Of a stretch of DNA of 64,000 nucleotides, positions 22,747 through 37,700 are shown one piece after another. The stretch comes from Halichondria panicea (lineage: Eukaryota; Porifera; Demospongiae; Suberitida; Halichondriidae). The stretch covers positions 3,374,810-3,438,809 of the forward strand of contig NC_087378.1 in NCBI RefSeq assembly GCF_963675165.1, written 5' to 3'. Under the pieces are notes generated by a model that was not told where the DNA came from, ran no database searches, and worked only from the letters and a program-made list of their open reading frames with translations. How positions within the stretch are numbered: the stretch's first letter is position 1; each line of letters opens with the position of its first letter. The translations under genes were made by a program, and so were the position numbers.

Positions 22747-25700
22747 TTATGAAGAAGTAGTGAAAGCAGTAATGTTGTTCAGTGTTCTAGCAATTTCACT
22801 AAACTTGACTGAAGCTTTTAACGAAGTTTTTATATCTTTTGAAACAGCAGACTTTACCTGTTTCTCTCGATTCCGTGTGCTTTCAGCAGGGATTTCTGAA
22901 TGGTCAACCTTCTGCACTAGGACAACAATAGATTCATGAGGTCCATATGCAGAGAAAACTGCCATTTGCTCGCTGGGATGGAAGGCCACTGCAGACACTG
23001 TAGACTTTAAAGGAAGCTGCTCTTGGTTGTAAGAAAAACACAGCTTTCCTGCAAATAAAAAGCTCTGTAAATACAACATGTACAATTATAATGACAACGA
23101 CATGCTCTAAGAAGGCTTAAGAGCAATCTACCCTCTTTTTATAAAATTTTGGCTCAAAGGCTTGACTTTTGAAGTGCCGGGATACATGATAAGGTATTTA
23201 TTCGGTGTAATGTCAGTTTTGTATTTTCTGTGAGACCTATTAGCAGGAATGCACTTCTGCTATTAGGTACTGACTAGTCACCTATTATAAGTACAGTAGA
23301 ATCTCCATATCTAGCATGTCTAGCTTGGCAATTTAGAAAATGGGCGTGTCCCTTAAATGTGCGCATTGCAGCAGGCCTGCGCTTACCTACTGCGCATGCG
23401 CAGACAACCACGTGGCACTACTGTTTTAAGTGGGTGGATTAAGGCATGGTTTATCTATCGGTTATCCGGCCTGCCTATGGAACCAAGGTGTCGGATAATC
23501 GGATAGTCTTTCTTGTCATGTATGCATGCAGTAGCCTCCTTCGCAGGCTCTCCTTTTTCTGTTTTTGTCAAATTGGAAGAACAAAAAAAGAAAGAAGGAA
23601 GAGACAAAGAAAAAGGAGAGCCTGCCTTGCTATGCATCAGATTCAGTCATGTGCAGTTTTATAATGTTGATTTACGAAATGCTTTTAGAGACCATTCCAC
23701 AAACTTTAAGTGACTCGAAATTTCGCGCTATACCATACTGATTCAGTCATACGTTTTGGTCAGGAGTGCACGAAGGGGAGTAAGCAACTGCTATACAGCC
23801 CATACAAACGTGTTGTTGTCTGACTCTGTAAAACGCCCACATCTCAAGTGGCAACCCACTCAAAACAGTGTGGTTAATTACATGTATTGCGCAAGCACAT
23901 GGGTAGAAGTTGCCTGCCTGCCTTGGCCATATATGGTCATGTCAAACCACACAGTTTACATTATTACTAGTGTTTGTGATAGCCTCCTTCGCAGGCCCTC
24001 CTTTTTCTGTTATTTGTCACAATAAGAATTAAGAAGAGGAAAATTGGAGGAACAAAGAAAGAAAGAAGGAAGCGACAAAGAAAAAGGAGAGCCTGCCTTG
24101 CTAAGTCGTGTGATCCCCACTGATGTAGCTAAATTTTAATAAGCGTGGGCGAGAGAAAACCTCAATAACTGTCCTCCCACACAATGCTTGGAGCGCATTT
24201 ACCAGGAACATAATCTGTACAGCAGTGTATAATTTTATGAACAGTGCTCCTTCGTGAGACCTTTAGTCAGTAGAGGAATTATACTAGAGTAGACTGACTA
24301 CTGCCGTAATAATAATATTATATCTACTTGTCAAGTGGGTCTGTTCTGAACTCAGGAAAAACTGAGCTAAATTTAGATCTAGATCTAGTCTTTACTAGGT
24401 CAGCCCTCATCTACGATGTCTCCACACTTGATTCTGGCGTACTATCTATGAAGCTAACAGTTTTTATGTGAGAGTTTGCAATGCGTAGGCATGCTGTAGG
24501 TTTTTTGCTCTGTCAGACTCTGCCTAGCTAGTGATTGCCCACGTTCATTTTCACTTGTCTACCACTTGTCTACCGTCACGCGACTTAGCAAGGTAGGCTC
24601 TCCTTTTCTTTGTATCTTTCTTTTTTCTTTGTTCTTTGTATCTTATTGAACTATTGTGACAAAGAACAGAAAAAGGAGAGCCTGCAAACGAGCTATGTTT
24701 GCGACGTAGTGAGACAATAACGAATTTATATGATGTGTAAAGTAGTTGCTTCATGTACTCCTGGATAATAATGTATATCATAGTTGTGTACTTAAAGCCA
24801 TTTTTTACATTTGGGGTAAAGCAACTTCATAATTATGGTAAACCTCCCAATAAAGGACACCTTCGAATAACGGACAAAACCCCCTGCACCAACTTCTGTT
24901 AAAGAGAGGTTCATCATACTGTATGCATGACCAAACAGGTATGCTGACCAGTATCAGAATTCCAGACGTGCAGCTCTCCAGGTGCCCCAGCAGCAAACAC
25001 CAAACTCCCACACGGAGAGATGAGGCTGGAGCAGCGCTGAGATTGAGTGATTGTGAACCCACTGTACTCACAGGACACACGCTCTCTGGGAAGTGAAATC
25101 AGTTTATAGGTTACAATAAAAATGAAAAGCATCGCAGGTGCTGATGCCTTGGTAAACACGCTAAATAGATATAGCATGAGAAGAAGTGTTTTATAAAAAT
25201 TAATACCGTATAGAGGGTATATTTCGAGGGTATAAATGTTCGTGGTTTTCGTGGATTAGGCATGAACCGCGAATTTAATATTCCATGCATGCACGCTGCA
25301 AAAAAGGCGCTATTCCACAAAAATTAAATCCGCGAAAATCTTTCTAAAGGCACATCCGCGAAAATTTATACCCTCGAAATATACCCGCTATATGGTATAC
25401 AAGCACAAGCACCAAGGGTGAGTTGCTTGTATATTTCAAAACACTAGGACTAATTATCATGTTTTATATCATGACGACCCCTAACCAAATCATGCTTTAG
25501 CACGGAGGGGACTGTATGACATTATTATTACACCCTTGTTACCTTGACAACGTGATACAATGTTAACATGCACTGTACTATAATAATTGCCGAGCGGGAA
25601 GCGAGGTGAATAATCTTGCTACCTGATTCTGGCCCACGTATATAATTATATGTCTGTCACAGATGTGGGTTGGGCTCCCCCCGGGGGCGCTATAAGGCAA

Positions 25701-28700
25701 TAAAGAAGCAAACGATGCACTTGCCTAGATGGGCGTGGCCACCTCGTACAACTCTAGCTCTGCAACTGAGCCAGTGCAACTTTCTCTGCTCAGATCACAT
25801 AGGCTAGCTGTCTCTATATAGCTGATGTCTGTGCATCAAACACAAGGGAGAGACAGAAGAGCCAGAGCTAGGCGACAGCAAGCAGATCAGCAAAGGTCAT
25901 TATATTAGAGGTATCACAAAGTAGATTTATACTGAAACAGCTAGTGTCATGCCTGACATGACGTTTTTATTTTAGTGTAGTTCCTACTGTACAGAGAGAA
26001 CAATGTATAATAATAATGTTTTATAAGCTCACAACAAACGTGGATCTGATACTAGATGGGATCTGACCTAACACTACACATCACACTTCCAACAGGACAA
26101 GTCGACTGCATGTCTGATCCTACAGTTATTTTCTTCACTTTTCATTTAGCTATTATTATCAAACATAAAACAAAAATCAGAGCTTCCCGCGAGGCGCCTG
26201 CGTATATGTATACGTATGCCCTAGTCTACAATTGAATACGTTTTACATTTGCATGCAGGGAATACTATGGTGCAAAAAGGTTGCTAAGAAGGACACCAGA
26301 AGTTCAAAGTCCGTAGCTCTCAAGTAGTGCAGCTTTGTGCAGCTCTTTCCTCACTCTTGCAGCTCTCCATGGACAAGTTTTGCTACGCACTATTCTGAAA
26401 AGGCTGCAATGGCATTCCAAGTAAGCAAAACCAGGTATAACTCGAGAACGAAGCATTATTTTGCAATTTTGCAATTTGAAACTAGAAGCCAGCTCTTTAT
26501 TGATCCTTACGCAGCTGTAGCACTCTAGACAGACAAACAGACTGGCTGACTGACAGACACACACACACACACACACAAACACACTACCGTATACCTCGCT
26601 TGCGCAAGGTACTAAAGGCTATACGGCTAAAAACGTGTGTCATATCCAGGCTGAGGCAACAACAAAAACAAAAACTACTCACATTCTAAGATCCAAGAGA
26701 ACAATTGATCCTTTGACAGTGTGTAGGAGGAGTTTGCGCCCATTTGGATGAAGGCTCATCGATGTTAATGCACATCCCTGTGTAAAGAAACACGTTTATG
26801 CTTGAGGATATGGAATCCTAATGGATACAAAAATAATTGTAACGTATATTGTACTGTACAACGAGAAAATTTGGCGAGTTAATAAAATTATGGTGAGCCT
26901 TTTGTTTCAAAATGGCGATACAAAATACCATGTGTTGGTGTCCCAAACTGGAAGGATAAATCGACTCGATGTGTTTTATCAACTCGATTTTATCGACTTC
27001 ATCTGGTAGGGATCGACTCTATGTGTTTTATTAACTAGATTTTATCGACTTCATCTGGTAAGGATTGTTTTATCAACTCGATTTATCGACTGCTTCTGGG
27101 GTAAGGATCGACTCGATTCCAGGTCGCTGGGGGAAAAGGCGAGTTTCGAGGGCGGCCTGATATGGCTGACTCGAACTCTAGCATGCAACGAAGGCGCTAG
27201 GCTCAGACAAGGCACTGAGACTCTTGAGGCCACAGGCACGCCTACAGCAGCTCAGAGTAGCTCAGATGGTGACCTTCTGAGCCTGAGATCACACAGCAGC
27301 TACTTGCTATGTTTCATGAACTCAAGTAGACAAGCCTTTAGTGATTTAATTACTGTGACACAGCACAAGTAAGCTGCTGTGACCTTCTGCAGGCGTGCCT
27401 GGAAGGTCAGCTACTCTGATCTGCTGTAGGCGTGCCTGTGGCCTCAAGAGTCTCAGTGCCTTGTCTGAGCCTAGCGCCTTTGTTGCAAGCCATAGATAGC
27501 CTCGATATCAATTCGCCCTCGAAACTCGCCTTTTCTCCCAGCGACCTGGAATCGAGTTGATAAAACACATTGAGTCGATCCTTACCAGATGAAGTCGAGT
27601 TAATATAACACATCGAGTCGATCCCTACCAGATAAAGTCGATAAAATCGAGTTGATTTTTTTGGGACACCAACACATGGTATTTTGTATCGCCATTGTGA
27701 AACAAAAGGCTCACCATAAGTAATAATTGACGAATAAGCCATTTGAATAGAATCGGTGTATTTTAATTTGGCATCCACTGCCTTAAATTATTCGCCAAAT
27801 CGCCAAATTTGTCCATTATACTCTATATTATACATTGTATAGATAAGATATCGGCGATGCTATCTGGTACTAAACTTAAAAGTGATGTACATGTACTCTC
27901 TTACCTTGACAACACTGATTCTCCTGATGAGATGCCACTCCCCCTGCTCTTCCTTCCACACACCCACCTCCCCTTGACTGTCCCCAGCATACAGTGATCC
28001 CTCCCTACACACCAAGCAGTTCACCAGACCAGTGTGCCCTCGAAGCTCACACAGCAACTATAGTGAAAACATAACAACTTTTATGTTATGGCAATTATTA
28101 TCATGCAGAAATATAATTATTTCCTATCAAACGAGTGATACAAGCTGCGCTATGCTAATGCCTCTCGCCATGTTTTGCTTTCACTCAAAAACTATTAGAA
28201 GAGATAATTATACATGTAGTTTGCTTTGAAAAATGTTACGTTATTTAACGTTATTATTGTCAATGAATTCCACACGGTCATTATAGGGAGGAGCTCAAAA
28301 GTCTATCCGATGGCTTGATGAATGATCTTCAAGGATACAACAGCATAATTATGGATCTACAATGTAGAATTTGAAGTTTTTTGAAAGAGTTGTGTATCTA
28401 CATGGTAGGGGACGGGTTTCAAGCTTACGTTATCTGCATTGCATACTACCGTATAGCGGGTATATTTTGAGGGTATAAATGTTCGCGGTTTTCGCGGATT
28501 GAGCCTCTACCGCGAAAATTTATACCCACGAAAATTTATATCTTTATTGAATAGTAGGTGTGTTCAGCATTATATTGACCACACCTATCGACAATTATAG
28601 GCTAGGCCTGGATTCGAGGCTAACGGTGTGGAGGTACACTGCATGTTGATGTGCGCATGCGCCAAAAGGCTGGAACTCAGACCACGAAAATAAAATCCGT

Positions 28701-31700
28701 GAAATCCTTTGTAATAGTCCATCCGCAAAAATTTATACCCTCGAAATATACCCGCTATACGGTATTAAACTATGAAATCGTTAATATTGGCCGTGGCTCT
28801 ATGCAGAGCTGCAGAGAAGGGGAGGGGCTGGAAAGCCAAAAATACATTACACATAAAGGGCTCACAATAATAATTGTGACAGGGCCTAGGAAAACAACCC
28901 TTATGGAGCAAACTAATTAATTGTATTTTATTGCTTAATTAAATAAAGCAGTGCTTAAGCTTCAAATTGATTACAATATCACTCACTTTGCACCTTCCTA
29001 CCCCAAAATATTTTCGGGTGAAAGGGGGGCAGTATTGACCTACCGTTTTGAGAAACTAATGTTCGAAGTTCTATCCACATACAAGAACAGCATGAAAAAA
29101 TTCAATGGCTGCCTTGTAACGGCTATACAAAAAAAAATTTTCGGATAAAAATTTTTTTTTAGTTAGAGGAGATATTGAAGTTACTTCTTATGAAAGAAAA
29201 CCAAAATCCTAAAATAGCTCTAAATATTTTACTTTATAGTGTACTGAACATTATTAGTTTGCTCCATAAGGGTTGTTTTCCTAGGCCCTGTCACATATGA
29301 TTGGTGCTGCATGATTTTCTGCAGCAGAACGAATGCTTAATAGGCTTGAAACCCGTCCCTATTGGGAGGTGGGCCACGCCCATCTATATACCAGGACCTC
29401 ATGGAAAGTATTCTGTCTCAATCAGGATATCACACACATGGGATTGAATGTGCATGCGCAAAAAATGGACGTAACCGCAATAGCCAATTGATTAAAGATC
29501 GCAATGGCTGCTTCACTCTGGCAGTACAGTGGAACCTCCATAAAACGGACACCATTGGGGACCAGCCTTTTGGCCGTTATAGAGAGGTGGTCTTCCTTGG
29601 GAGGTTTCGATTTCCAGCTATGTATTTTCTACGAGTCATTTCTTGCTGCAAATGAATCTTGGGGCTTTGCTAACTGCTTCTTTAGCTCATACAAGCTTTG
29701 AAAAGGCTGTAGAGACAAGCTACAGCCAGGTTTTCACGATTGTGCAAAATAATGCTATCTCAGCAATAATTTTCTGCTAATTCTGGGTGTGGCTGTCCGT
29801 TCTGGGAGGTTATTTTCCATTGCTAAAGCTAGTTGGGGACTAGAAAGCTGCTCGTTGTACGGAGTAGAGAGGTGGTCGCTTTTGAGAGGTTGCTTTACAT
29901 TGAAGTCATTGTAGTTTCAATCCGGACCTGAGCTCTTGGCCCTTATATAGCGTGTGGTTGCTATTCGGAGGTGGTCGTTAATGGAGGTTCCACTGTACAG
30001 CTTTGCAGCTCTTTTCTGACTCTTGCAGCTAACTAAAAGCTAGTGCTTTATATAGGAAAGGCTAGCTTGAATAGAAACTTTGTGCGAACAGATGATGCTA
30101 CGAAAGATTTTGAAGAGATCGGCCTGGGATTGAGGAACTGTTCGACTATCTGAGGCTACCGTCTTCCTACACACTGCATTATTCAATACCGTAGAGCGGG
30201 AAATAATCGCGGGTGTAAATTTTCACGCTCCTTAGCAGAAATTTTCGTGGATTCCTAATATTCGCGGTTCAATACCAGGAAAACCACACCCACCAATAAC
30301 TTTGCATGTGAAATACCGTTGCATGGAGTTGTTAGCTGCTCTGCCCTCGAAAAATGTGCACCTCACAAAAGTTCACGCTATAGGTAATGCCAGGAGCATA
30401 TGAGGGGATGGAGCGTCTTACTATGCATAGTATTGCCAATCCAAGCGTGGGTGATGTAATCTATCAAGAAAGTAGATTACACCACCCACGCTTGGATTGG
30501 TCAGTGTGCAAATTCCAAGCTTGTGACAGATACAGAGAGTCACGTTACTCTCCGCATACATCTGATGTACAGTATGCCTACGTTCGATACTCTCTTCTCT
30601 ATCATATACTCTTGCTATCGTCTAGATCACATTTCCTTGTTTGTAATGTTCTAAGTGGAGGACCTGTGTAGGAGAGTGTTCTTATTACTATACCTGCATG
30701 CTGCCTGTTAGCAGGAGATATTTTTAAAATTGTAGTCACACAAAGCAAATCTGTCAATAGTCATAGTGATACATAGGGAAGGCCTTTCAGTTTCAGGTTA
30801 CACCCATCACAATGCAAAATAGGTTCAATCATTGTAAGCAAGAATGTTGAGCTTGCATTAGCAAACTAACAGCATAGAACTAAGTACTTCATGGCTCAGC
30901 AAAGATGCTGCAAGTACAGAGTGAGACGTTTCTATTCTAAAGGAGCACTTCTGGTATTAATATGGACAACACTGATCAGTGCTACTATTTGGGGGTGCCA
31001 AGTAGTGCTTGGTACTAGAATCAACAAGATATTACCAAGATACAATTATGTGGCAATTATTTTACCAGCACCGTTTTATGCCTGCATACCATTTCTAGGC
31101 TGGATGGCCGATGCAAAATATGGAAATTACAAGGTCTTCAAATTCGGTTCTATTGTCCTATTTTTTGCGGCTATACTTGCGTCTACATTTTTTGTCTTTA
31201 TCACTCCTATTCTTGGTCCTGAGTTAGAGTTGCTTAATGCTATTGTTGCAGGTACAATGTTTATAGTTGTAGCGATCGGTGCTACAGCATGCTTTGTGGC
31301 AGCTTTACAGCTGGGGCTAGATCAAATGCCGGATGCGTCTTCTTCTAATATCAGCAGTTTTATCGCCTGGTTTGTTTTTTCTATAGGTTTAGGTGCTTGG
31401 ATTGCTGACACAGTATCTTCACTAATGTATAATTGCACAGCTAACAAAAATATATTCAGCATTTTCCCACCACTATGTATGACCATTGTCTGTTGTTCAT
31501 TGTTTATTCTCGCTCCGAAATGGCTAACTATTGAGCCCAATTGTCCTCAATCCCTGAAAACTATTTACCAAGTTCTAAAATTTGCTAAGCAACACAAGGC
31601 TCCCCTCAATCGCAGTGCTCTCACATACTGGGAGGAAGACATCCCTTCAAGAATGGACCTGGGCAAGTCAAGGTACGGTGGACCGTTCACTGCAGAACAA

Positions 31701-34700
31701 GTTGAAGACGTGAAAACTTTCTTAAAAATTTTAGTTATATGCATTCCTATGTTCTTAACATCACTAAGCTGGACAGGATCTATGTACGACAATATGAAGA
31801 TGATGCCAATACCCAACAGCTCCAACATAAGCTCATGCTATTCGACACTCATATACAGTTTTAGCTACAGCTCATGGTGGAGTGCAATTGTAACAATAGT
31901 TTCCTATGAATTTTCTCTCTATCCATTACTACACAACTCTGTACTAGCACACAGTACTCTCAAAGGCTTTGGAATTGCTGGTTTCTTTACATTGCTAACA
32001 AGCTCAGGCTACCTTGCGATATCTATCATATCACCAGTTGATCTTGCATATCCACATTTCATAACAATCATCCTGTTGAATGTTCTCAACGGATCTATCT
32101 GGGTGTTCCTACTTACCAATATGATTGAGTTTGTATGTGCTCAGTCCCCATACAGCATGCGTGGACTACTAACGGGATACGTAAACTTTCTAGTATTTCT
32201 TTCAACAACCCTTAGCATCCTATTAAGTGAATTGATACGTGAATTGATAGGAGGGCCACAAAAACATTGCAACAGTTGCTGGCATGAACATAACTCTATC
32301 ATAACTACATCACTTCTAACTGCACTGGCTTTTACTGGATTTATTTCTCACTGCCTCCTGGCTCGCTGGTACAAAAGAAGAGTGAGAGACGATGGTTTTG
32401 TGCCTCAACATATAATCGAAGAGGTCTACGACCGTTACCTATCATCAATACCTATCATCACAAGAACTTGAACCAGGCAGACATTATTATTAGCACATGC
32501 ATGTGTACGTAACAATTACCATTATTGATATGCATTGAACATGTATCGTAATACTTCGATTTAAAGCGACACTTTTTAATAATTACGAAACCAGAGGTCG
32601 CTTCTTTTGGAGGTTGAAAAAATTATATTGAAGTCCTGGTGTCGCATATTTAGAGGGTCGCATCTAATTAGAGTTAACTCTACAGAGTCTCTATTTGTCT
32701 CGATTTCAGGCTACACTGATTTTCCAGTGGGCTACAATCGAGGCTAGGGATTGGCTACATTTACCTCTATTTAGAACGCGACATTAAAAAATAATTGTCA
32801 ATGCAGCTATCGCTATTTTTATAGGTAAGAAAATTGCTGAAGCTCTAGGGTGTCGCATATTTGGAGGGTCGCCTTAAATCAAGGTATTACGGTATACATG
32901 TATGTGTACTTTCAATGGGTTATCTATCAAGTTTACTTTATAGTAATGGATCTGTTACAAACAGTGCAAAATGGTATATGCATAATCATCAGGCCAATTG
33001 TGACAGGTATAAGTTTGTCAATAAAATATGCAATACTGAGAGATAATAAGTGAATTAATGCAAACAAGTTAATCACTGGTCATAAACATATAAACTGCAT
33101 GCCATTCACTTTCAACAAAAACACTGCATGTATGTGCAGGAGCATATGAGGGGATTACTATGCATAGTGTTGCGGATTCACTTTCGTCTAACCACATGTT
33201 ATGGGAGGTGATTACCGCCAAAATGAGTGCTGCAAGCTGCGCTATGCTAATGCCTCTTGCCATGTTTTTCTTTCGCTCAAAAAACTATTTGAGTGTTATA
33301 GAAGAGGTTTACATTGTTGATTGCAATTGTTGACAATGAGTAAATTCCACACAGTCAATAAGTCATTATAGGAGAGGAGCTTAATGGAAACAGAAGCCTG
33401 TCTGATGGCTTGATGAACGATCTTCAAGGATAGAAGCAACTGCATGTTAATAATTATTGTTAATAATTGTTACTAGTAATATTGAATGTAGAAGTTTAAG
33501 TATTTTGCATTTCCTGTCAATGAATAATTATACAAAAGGTGTTCAGAGAAAATAGTTGACGGGTAGTAAGTAATTTTGGCGTTTTCAGATTCTTCTCTGG
33601 TTTTTAGGGTACTAATTTTGACGGATTTGTAGCAGCACAAAATATTCAAAAGATATGCAAGTATGAGTTTTAAGGTTTTAAGGTTGTATATGGAAAGTTT
33701 GGAGTCAGATACAGGACTAACTTGCTTAGCATACTCTCAAAAGTACATTACATCATACAAAGAAAGAAACATTTTTTATAATGAGTTCATACTTTTTTTA
33801 AGATGCGTTTTATTATTAAGCGTGTACTTAATTTAGCGTTAACTACAAATTCGCTAAAATTAGTACCCGTTTATAATAGTAACAATAAGGTATACGTAAA
33901 AAACCGCCCTACTCGTGTTTCAGGGAAAAACAACTGTCAGCTGTTGACTCTAATTCATCTTATGGAAAAGTATGAATGAGAGTCATGCAGTAGACACATA
34001 CATACATGTAGTATCTTGCAAGCTATTTGAATTGTGTTAGGACATTTTTGTGTTCGTCAGAAATGATCCTTTTGAGTTGGTTATAGTTGTATGCCTAAGG
34101 CTATTACTTGTGACCCAAACTGATGTTCTTGTTATAACCACTTTCTATTTGTGTTAGGTTATCTTCTTGTCACTGTTATTTGACTACCATAATAGCGGGT
34201 AATTTTCGTGGGGTAAAAAATTCGTTATTTTCGTGGGCAAGCTGACCTCCATGAAATTTTAACGTAGGCGTGGCTTACCGGAACGTATGAATGCAGTGCA
34301 GGCAATGAAACTAAACAAAATTTTTACTCACGCAACCACCATTTTCCAGGTAAACGAATTTTTTACCCCACGAAAATTACCCGCTATACGGAACTTGAAT
34401 TTATATGAGCAGCAGTGATAAGTTGCTGCACATGAGTGATTGTGTGACACTGTCCTGGACTCATAATTATGCCTCGGTGCGCATGCGCAAGCGAGGTATA
34501 CGGTAGTGTGTTTGTTTGTCTGTGTGTCTGTGTAGACTGCTACAGCTGCTCAAGGATCAATGAAGTGCAAGTAAGAGTTTGTATAGGCTTCTAGTCATGT
34601 TTACTTAGATTTTAATTCGTGGATTTGCAAAATAATGCTTCGTTCTCGAGTTATGCCTAGTTTTGCTTACTTGAAATGCCATTGCAGCCTTTTCAGAAGA

Positions 34701-37700
34701 GCACGTAGCCAAACTTGTTTACGGCTCTGCTAATGCAGCTAGACTTGAACTTTGGCATCGATCGTTTTTAACAACAATCATAGTCGATCATTACCCACTC
34801 TTTCAGTTTCCATGTAGCAAAATTAATTGTTCATCATGTCATGTGTATAAAAGCTATTAGTAGCTTTATGTTATGTAGCTTTGGCATCTCCACCGAGGTA
34901 TCAGCACCTGTGGTGCTTTCATTATCATAATAATTATAATCGCATGTTGTCCTATTATTCACTGTGATTTGTACAGTGATGAATCGCGTATCAGTAATTG
35001 CACATCGTCATTAACGACGTGCGATTACTGCCTTGACGACCGCACGTTCGAATAACGGCCGCGGCTAATTTTTTTACTGGAACTGCAGCTAAAAATGTCT
35101 GCATCACAGACGATTAACAATTAATAGTATGGCTACTCATGCAATAAGGGATTAATAGCACTCATAACAAGCACTCGCAAGGTTAATAGCACTCGGCTAC
35201 GCCTCGTGCAATTAGTATCCTTGCCATTGCTTGTGCTATTAATCCTATATTGCACTCTTAGCCATACTATTAATCGTATGATGTGCTATTAGTGACTGGA
35301 GAGTGTACAGCAATTAATCCTGTATCACATCCGGTCCAGTAATTGCACGTTGTCATTGCATTGACAGCATGCAGTTACCTGTTAAGTAATTGCACGCTGT
35401 CAATGACAACGGATTGTTTTCGAATAACGGCCGCAGCTAAAAATGTTAATAAAACTGCAGAGAACTTCATCATACATGATTAGACATCAATAGTATAGTT
35501 ACTTGTGCAAAAAGAGATTAATAGCACTCATAACAAGCACACATTGCCTCATACTGCACTCCATACTAACGAGTGCTGCAAGCTGCGCTGTGCTAATGCC
35601 TCTCGTCATAATTATTTTGTTTTCGCTCAAAAACTAATAGAAGAGGTGGAATTACAGTTTGCTTTGTATAATTATAATGTTACATTCTTATGTTGTATGT
35701 AATGTTGATTGCAATTACTGACAACGAATGAATTTAATTCCACAAGTCAATACAGGAGAAGAGCTTAATGGAAACAGAAGACTATCTGATGGCTTGATGA
35801 ATTGAATAATCTTCAAGGATAGAAGCAAATACATGCATGGCCTGTAGTTAAACAGTGGGAGCAAACCTTTATCAAAGGCATATCTAAGTCTGTAGTCTGT
35901 AAGAATAGTAAGAGAGAATTAAGCAAAGACAGTATTATCTATAACAAGCAGAAAGTGTATATACATGTACTATATAACTGAAAAGAAAAGACTTGTGTAT
36001 GTACCGTACCCTCGCGAAAATAAGCCCTTCTTGAATAAACGCCCATCCCCTCTTTTGCTTCAAAGTTCTTGCACGAGGGTATTTTCACTCAATTATAAGC
36101 CCACCCAGAATAAAGAGTTGAGCATGCGCAGTTGCTGAATGCCACATGTTAACTACTAATTTTAGTGAAGAAAGGGAGTTTTAGGTAGCAGCTAGTAAGC
36201 TTTAAGACTATACTCCTTGCTGGACCAAAATCAGACATACAACTTTCTCTGTATGGATCAGTTTTCCCTTGAAGATGTATATGCAGGGAAACAAGTAGTC
36301 CTATATTATGCTGAGAAAGGAAAACACAAAGTCCAAGAAAGTTATCATACAGGCTAATTTTGCAGGTTACCTTGCCTTGGTTTTCTAAAACAAAGTACCT
36401 GATAGCTGCTCTGTAGGAGTATGACCTACTATCCTTCGGGAAGTTTCTGCTAACATCTGACATCAATAAGTAACAAATAGAGTCAGAGTCCACTTCTTCA
36501 TATTCATTCTCTTGTCATGCTTTAATCATACTCATGCATTACATTGTTGTTGTCAATGAAATGTTCATACTATGCATTAAAATACTAATGAAGAATTGTC
36601 ATAGAGCAAAGTTTAAACCTTGATTTGAGGCACCGGATGGGCGTATATTCGAATGAAAACTCACCGTTCGCAATTAAACGCCCAGTCCCCTAATATGCCT
36701 AGACTTCTGCCAGGATCTGGATTATCTCACATGTGGGGATGAGCGCGCATGCGCATTACATACACAGGAATAAGGGGTGTGTCTGCAAAGAGGTCAAGTT
36801 CACAAAATGGCTACTATAGCTAGCTGCTTTAACAGCTCTTTTCTGACTCTTGTAGCTAACAAAAGCTAGCGCTTTAGTGCAAGGGTAACTCATAAGTTAA
36901 ATAGAAACTTTGTGCGAACAGATGATGCTATGAAAAATTCTGAAGAAACTGCAACAGCCTTCACTGTGAGTCAAACTAGCAAGAAAAAAAGCTTTAGTTT
37001 GCTAATCCACGAATCAAATCAAAATGGCTAGAAGCCTATAGAGCTGTTAGTTTTCGTCGCATTGCAACCGTTGAGCAGTTACATCTGGAATAAATACACA
37101 AATACACACACACACACAGTCAGCTTTACCGTATCGCTCGTGTGGCTATGCCTCGAGGCATAATAAAGTTGTATCATCGAAAAAGAATGCTAGTAGAAGA
37201 AATTACTCTGTGTACAAACCTGAGGAGAGGTGGGTGGTGCTGGGGGAAGAACCCATAGTCTGATGTTGCCGTCGTATGCACCAGTGAAGACAAGACCCTC
37301 ACTGGCAAAGCATACGGAGTAGACATAGCAAGGATGGGGCAGGATGAACACTGGCTCAGGAGAGGAACTGCTCATCGACCATAGCCTATGTATACACAAA
37401 CGGAGTATTTTATAAAATTGTACATACACACCTGTTCAATAAACGTATGAGTATGGTGGATATAATTATAGGTACTTCTTACTTGACTAGGCCGTCTGCT
37501 GAGGCAGTGGCGAGGTGACTGTCACTGGTGTTCCAGCACATATCGTATACAATACCTTTATGTCCTTCTGTCACCAACAGGGGTTGGAATGAAGGCACCT
37601 GAAGATAAAACACATCTGACCTACATATGCACAGACTCCAGTGACATACATGTACAATGTACATGTTTATTATAGCTATTTAGTAGTAGCTTCTCAGCAA

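Noticed and set aside
36149..36493. 114-residue minus-strand frame
   Set aside because: Lies within a repeat region of an AHI1 intron, with no domain or splice support.
37111..37150. Additional MITE at a short CACACA run with ACCGTAT
   Set aside because: Only one end was recognisable, so it was not listed as a separate element.
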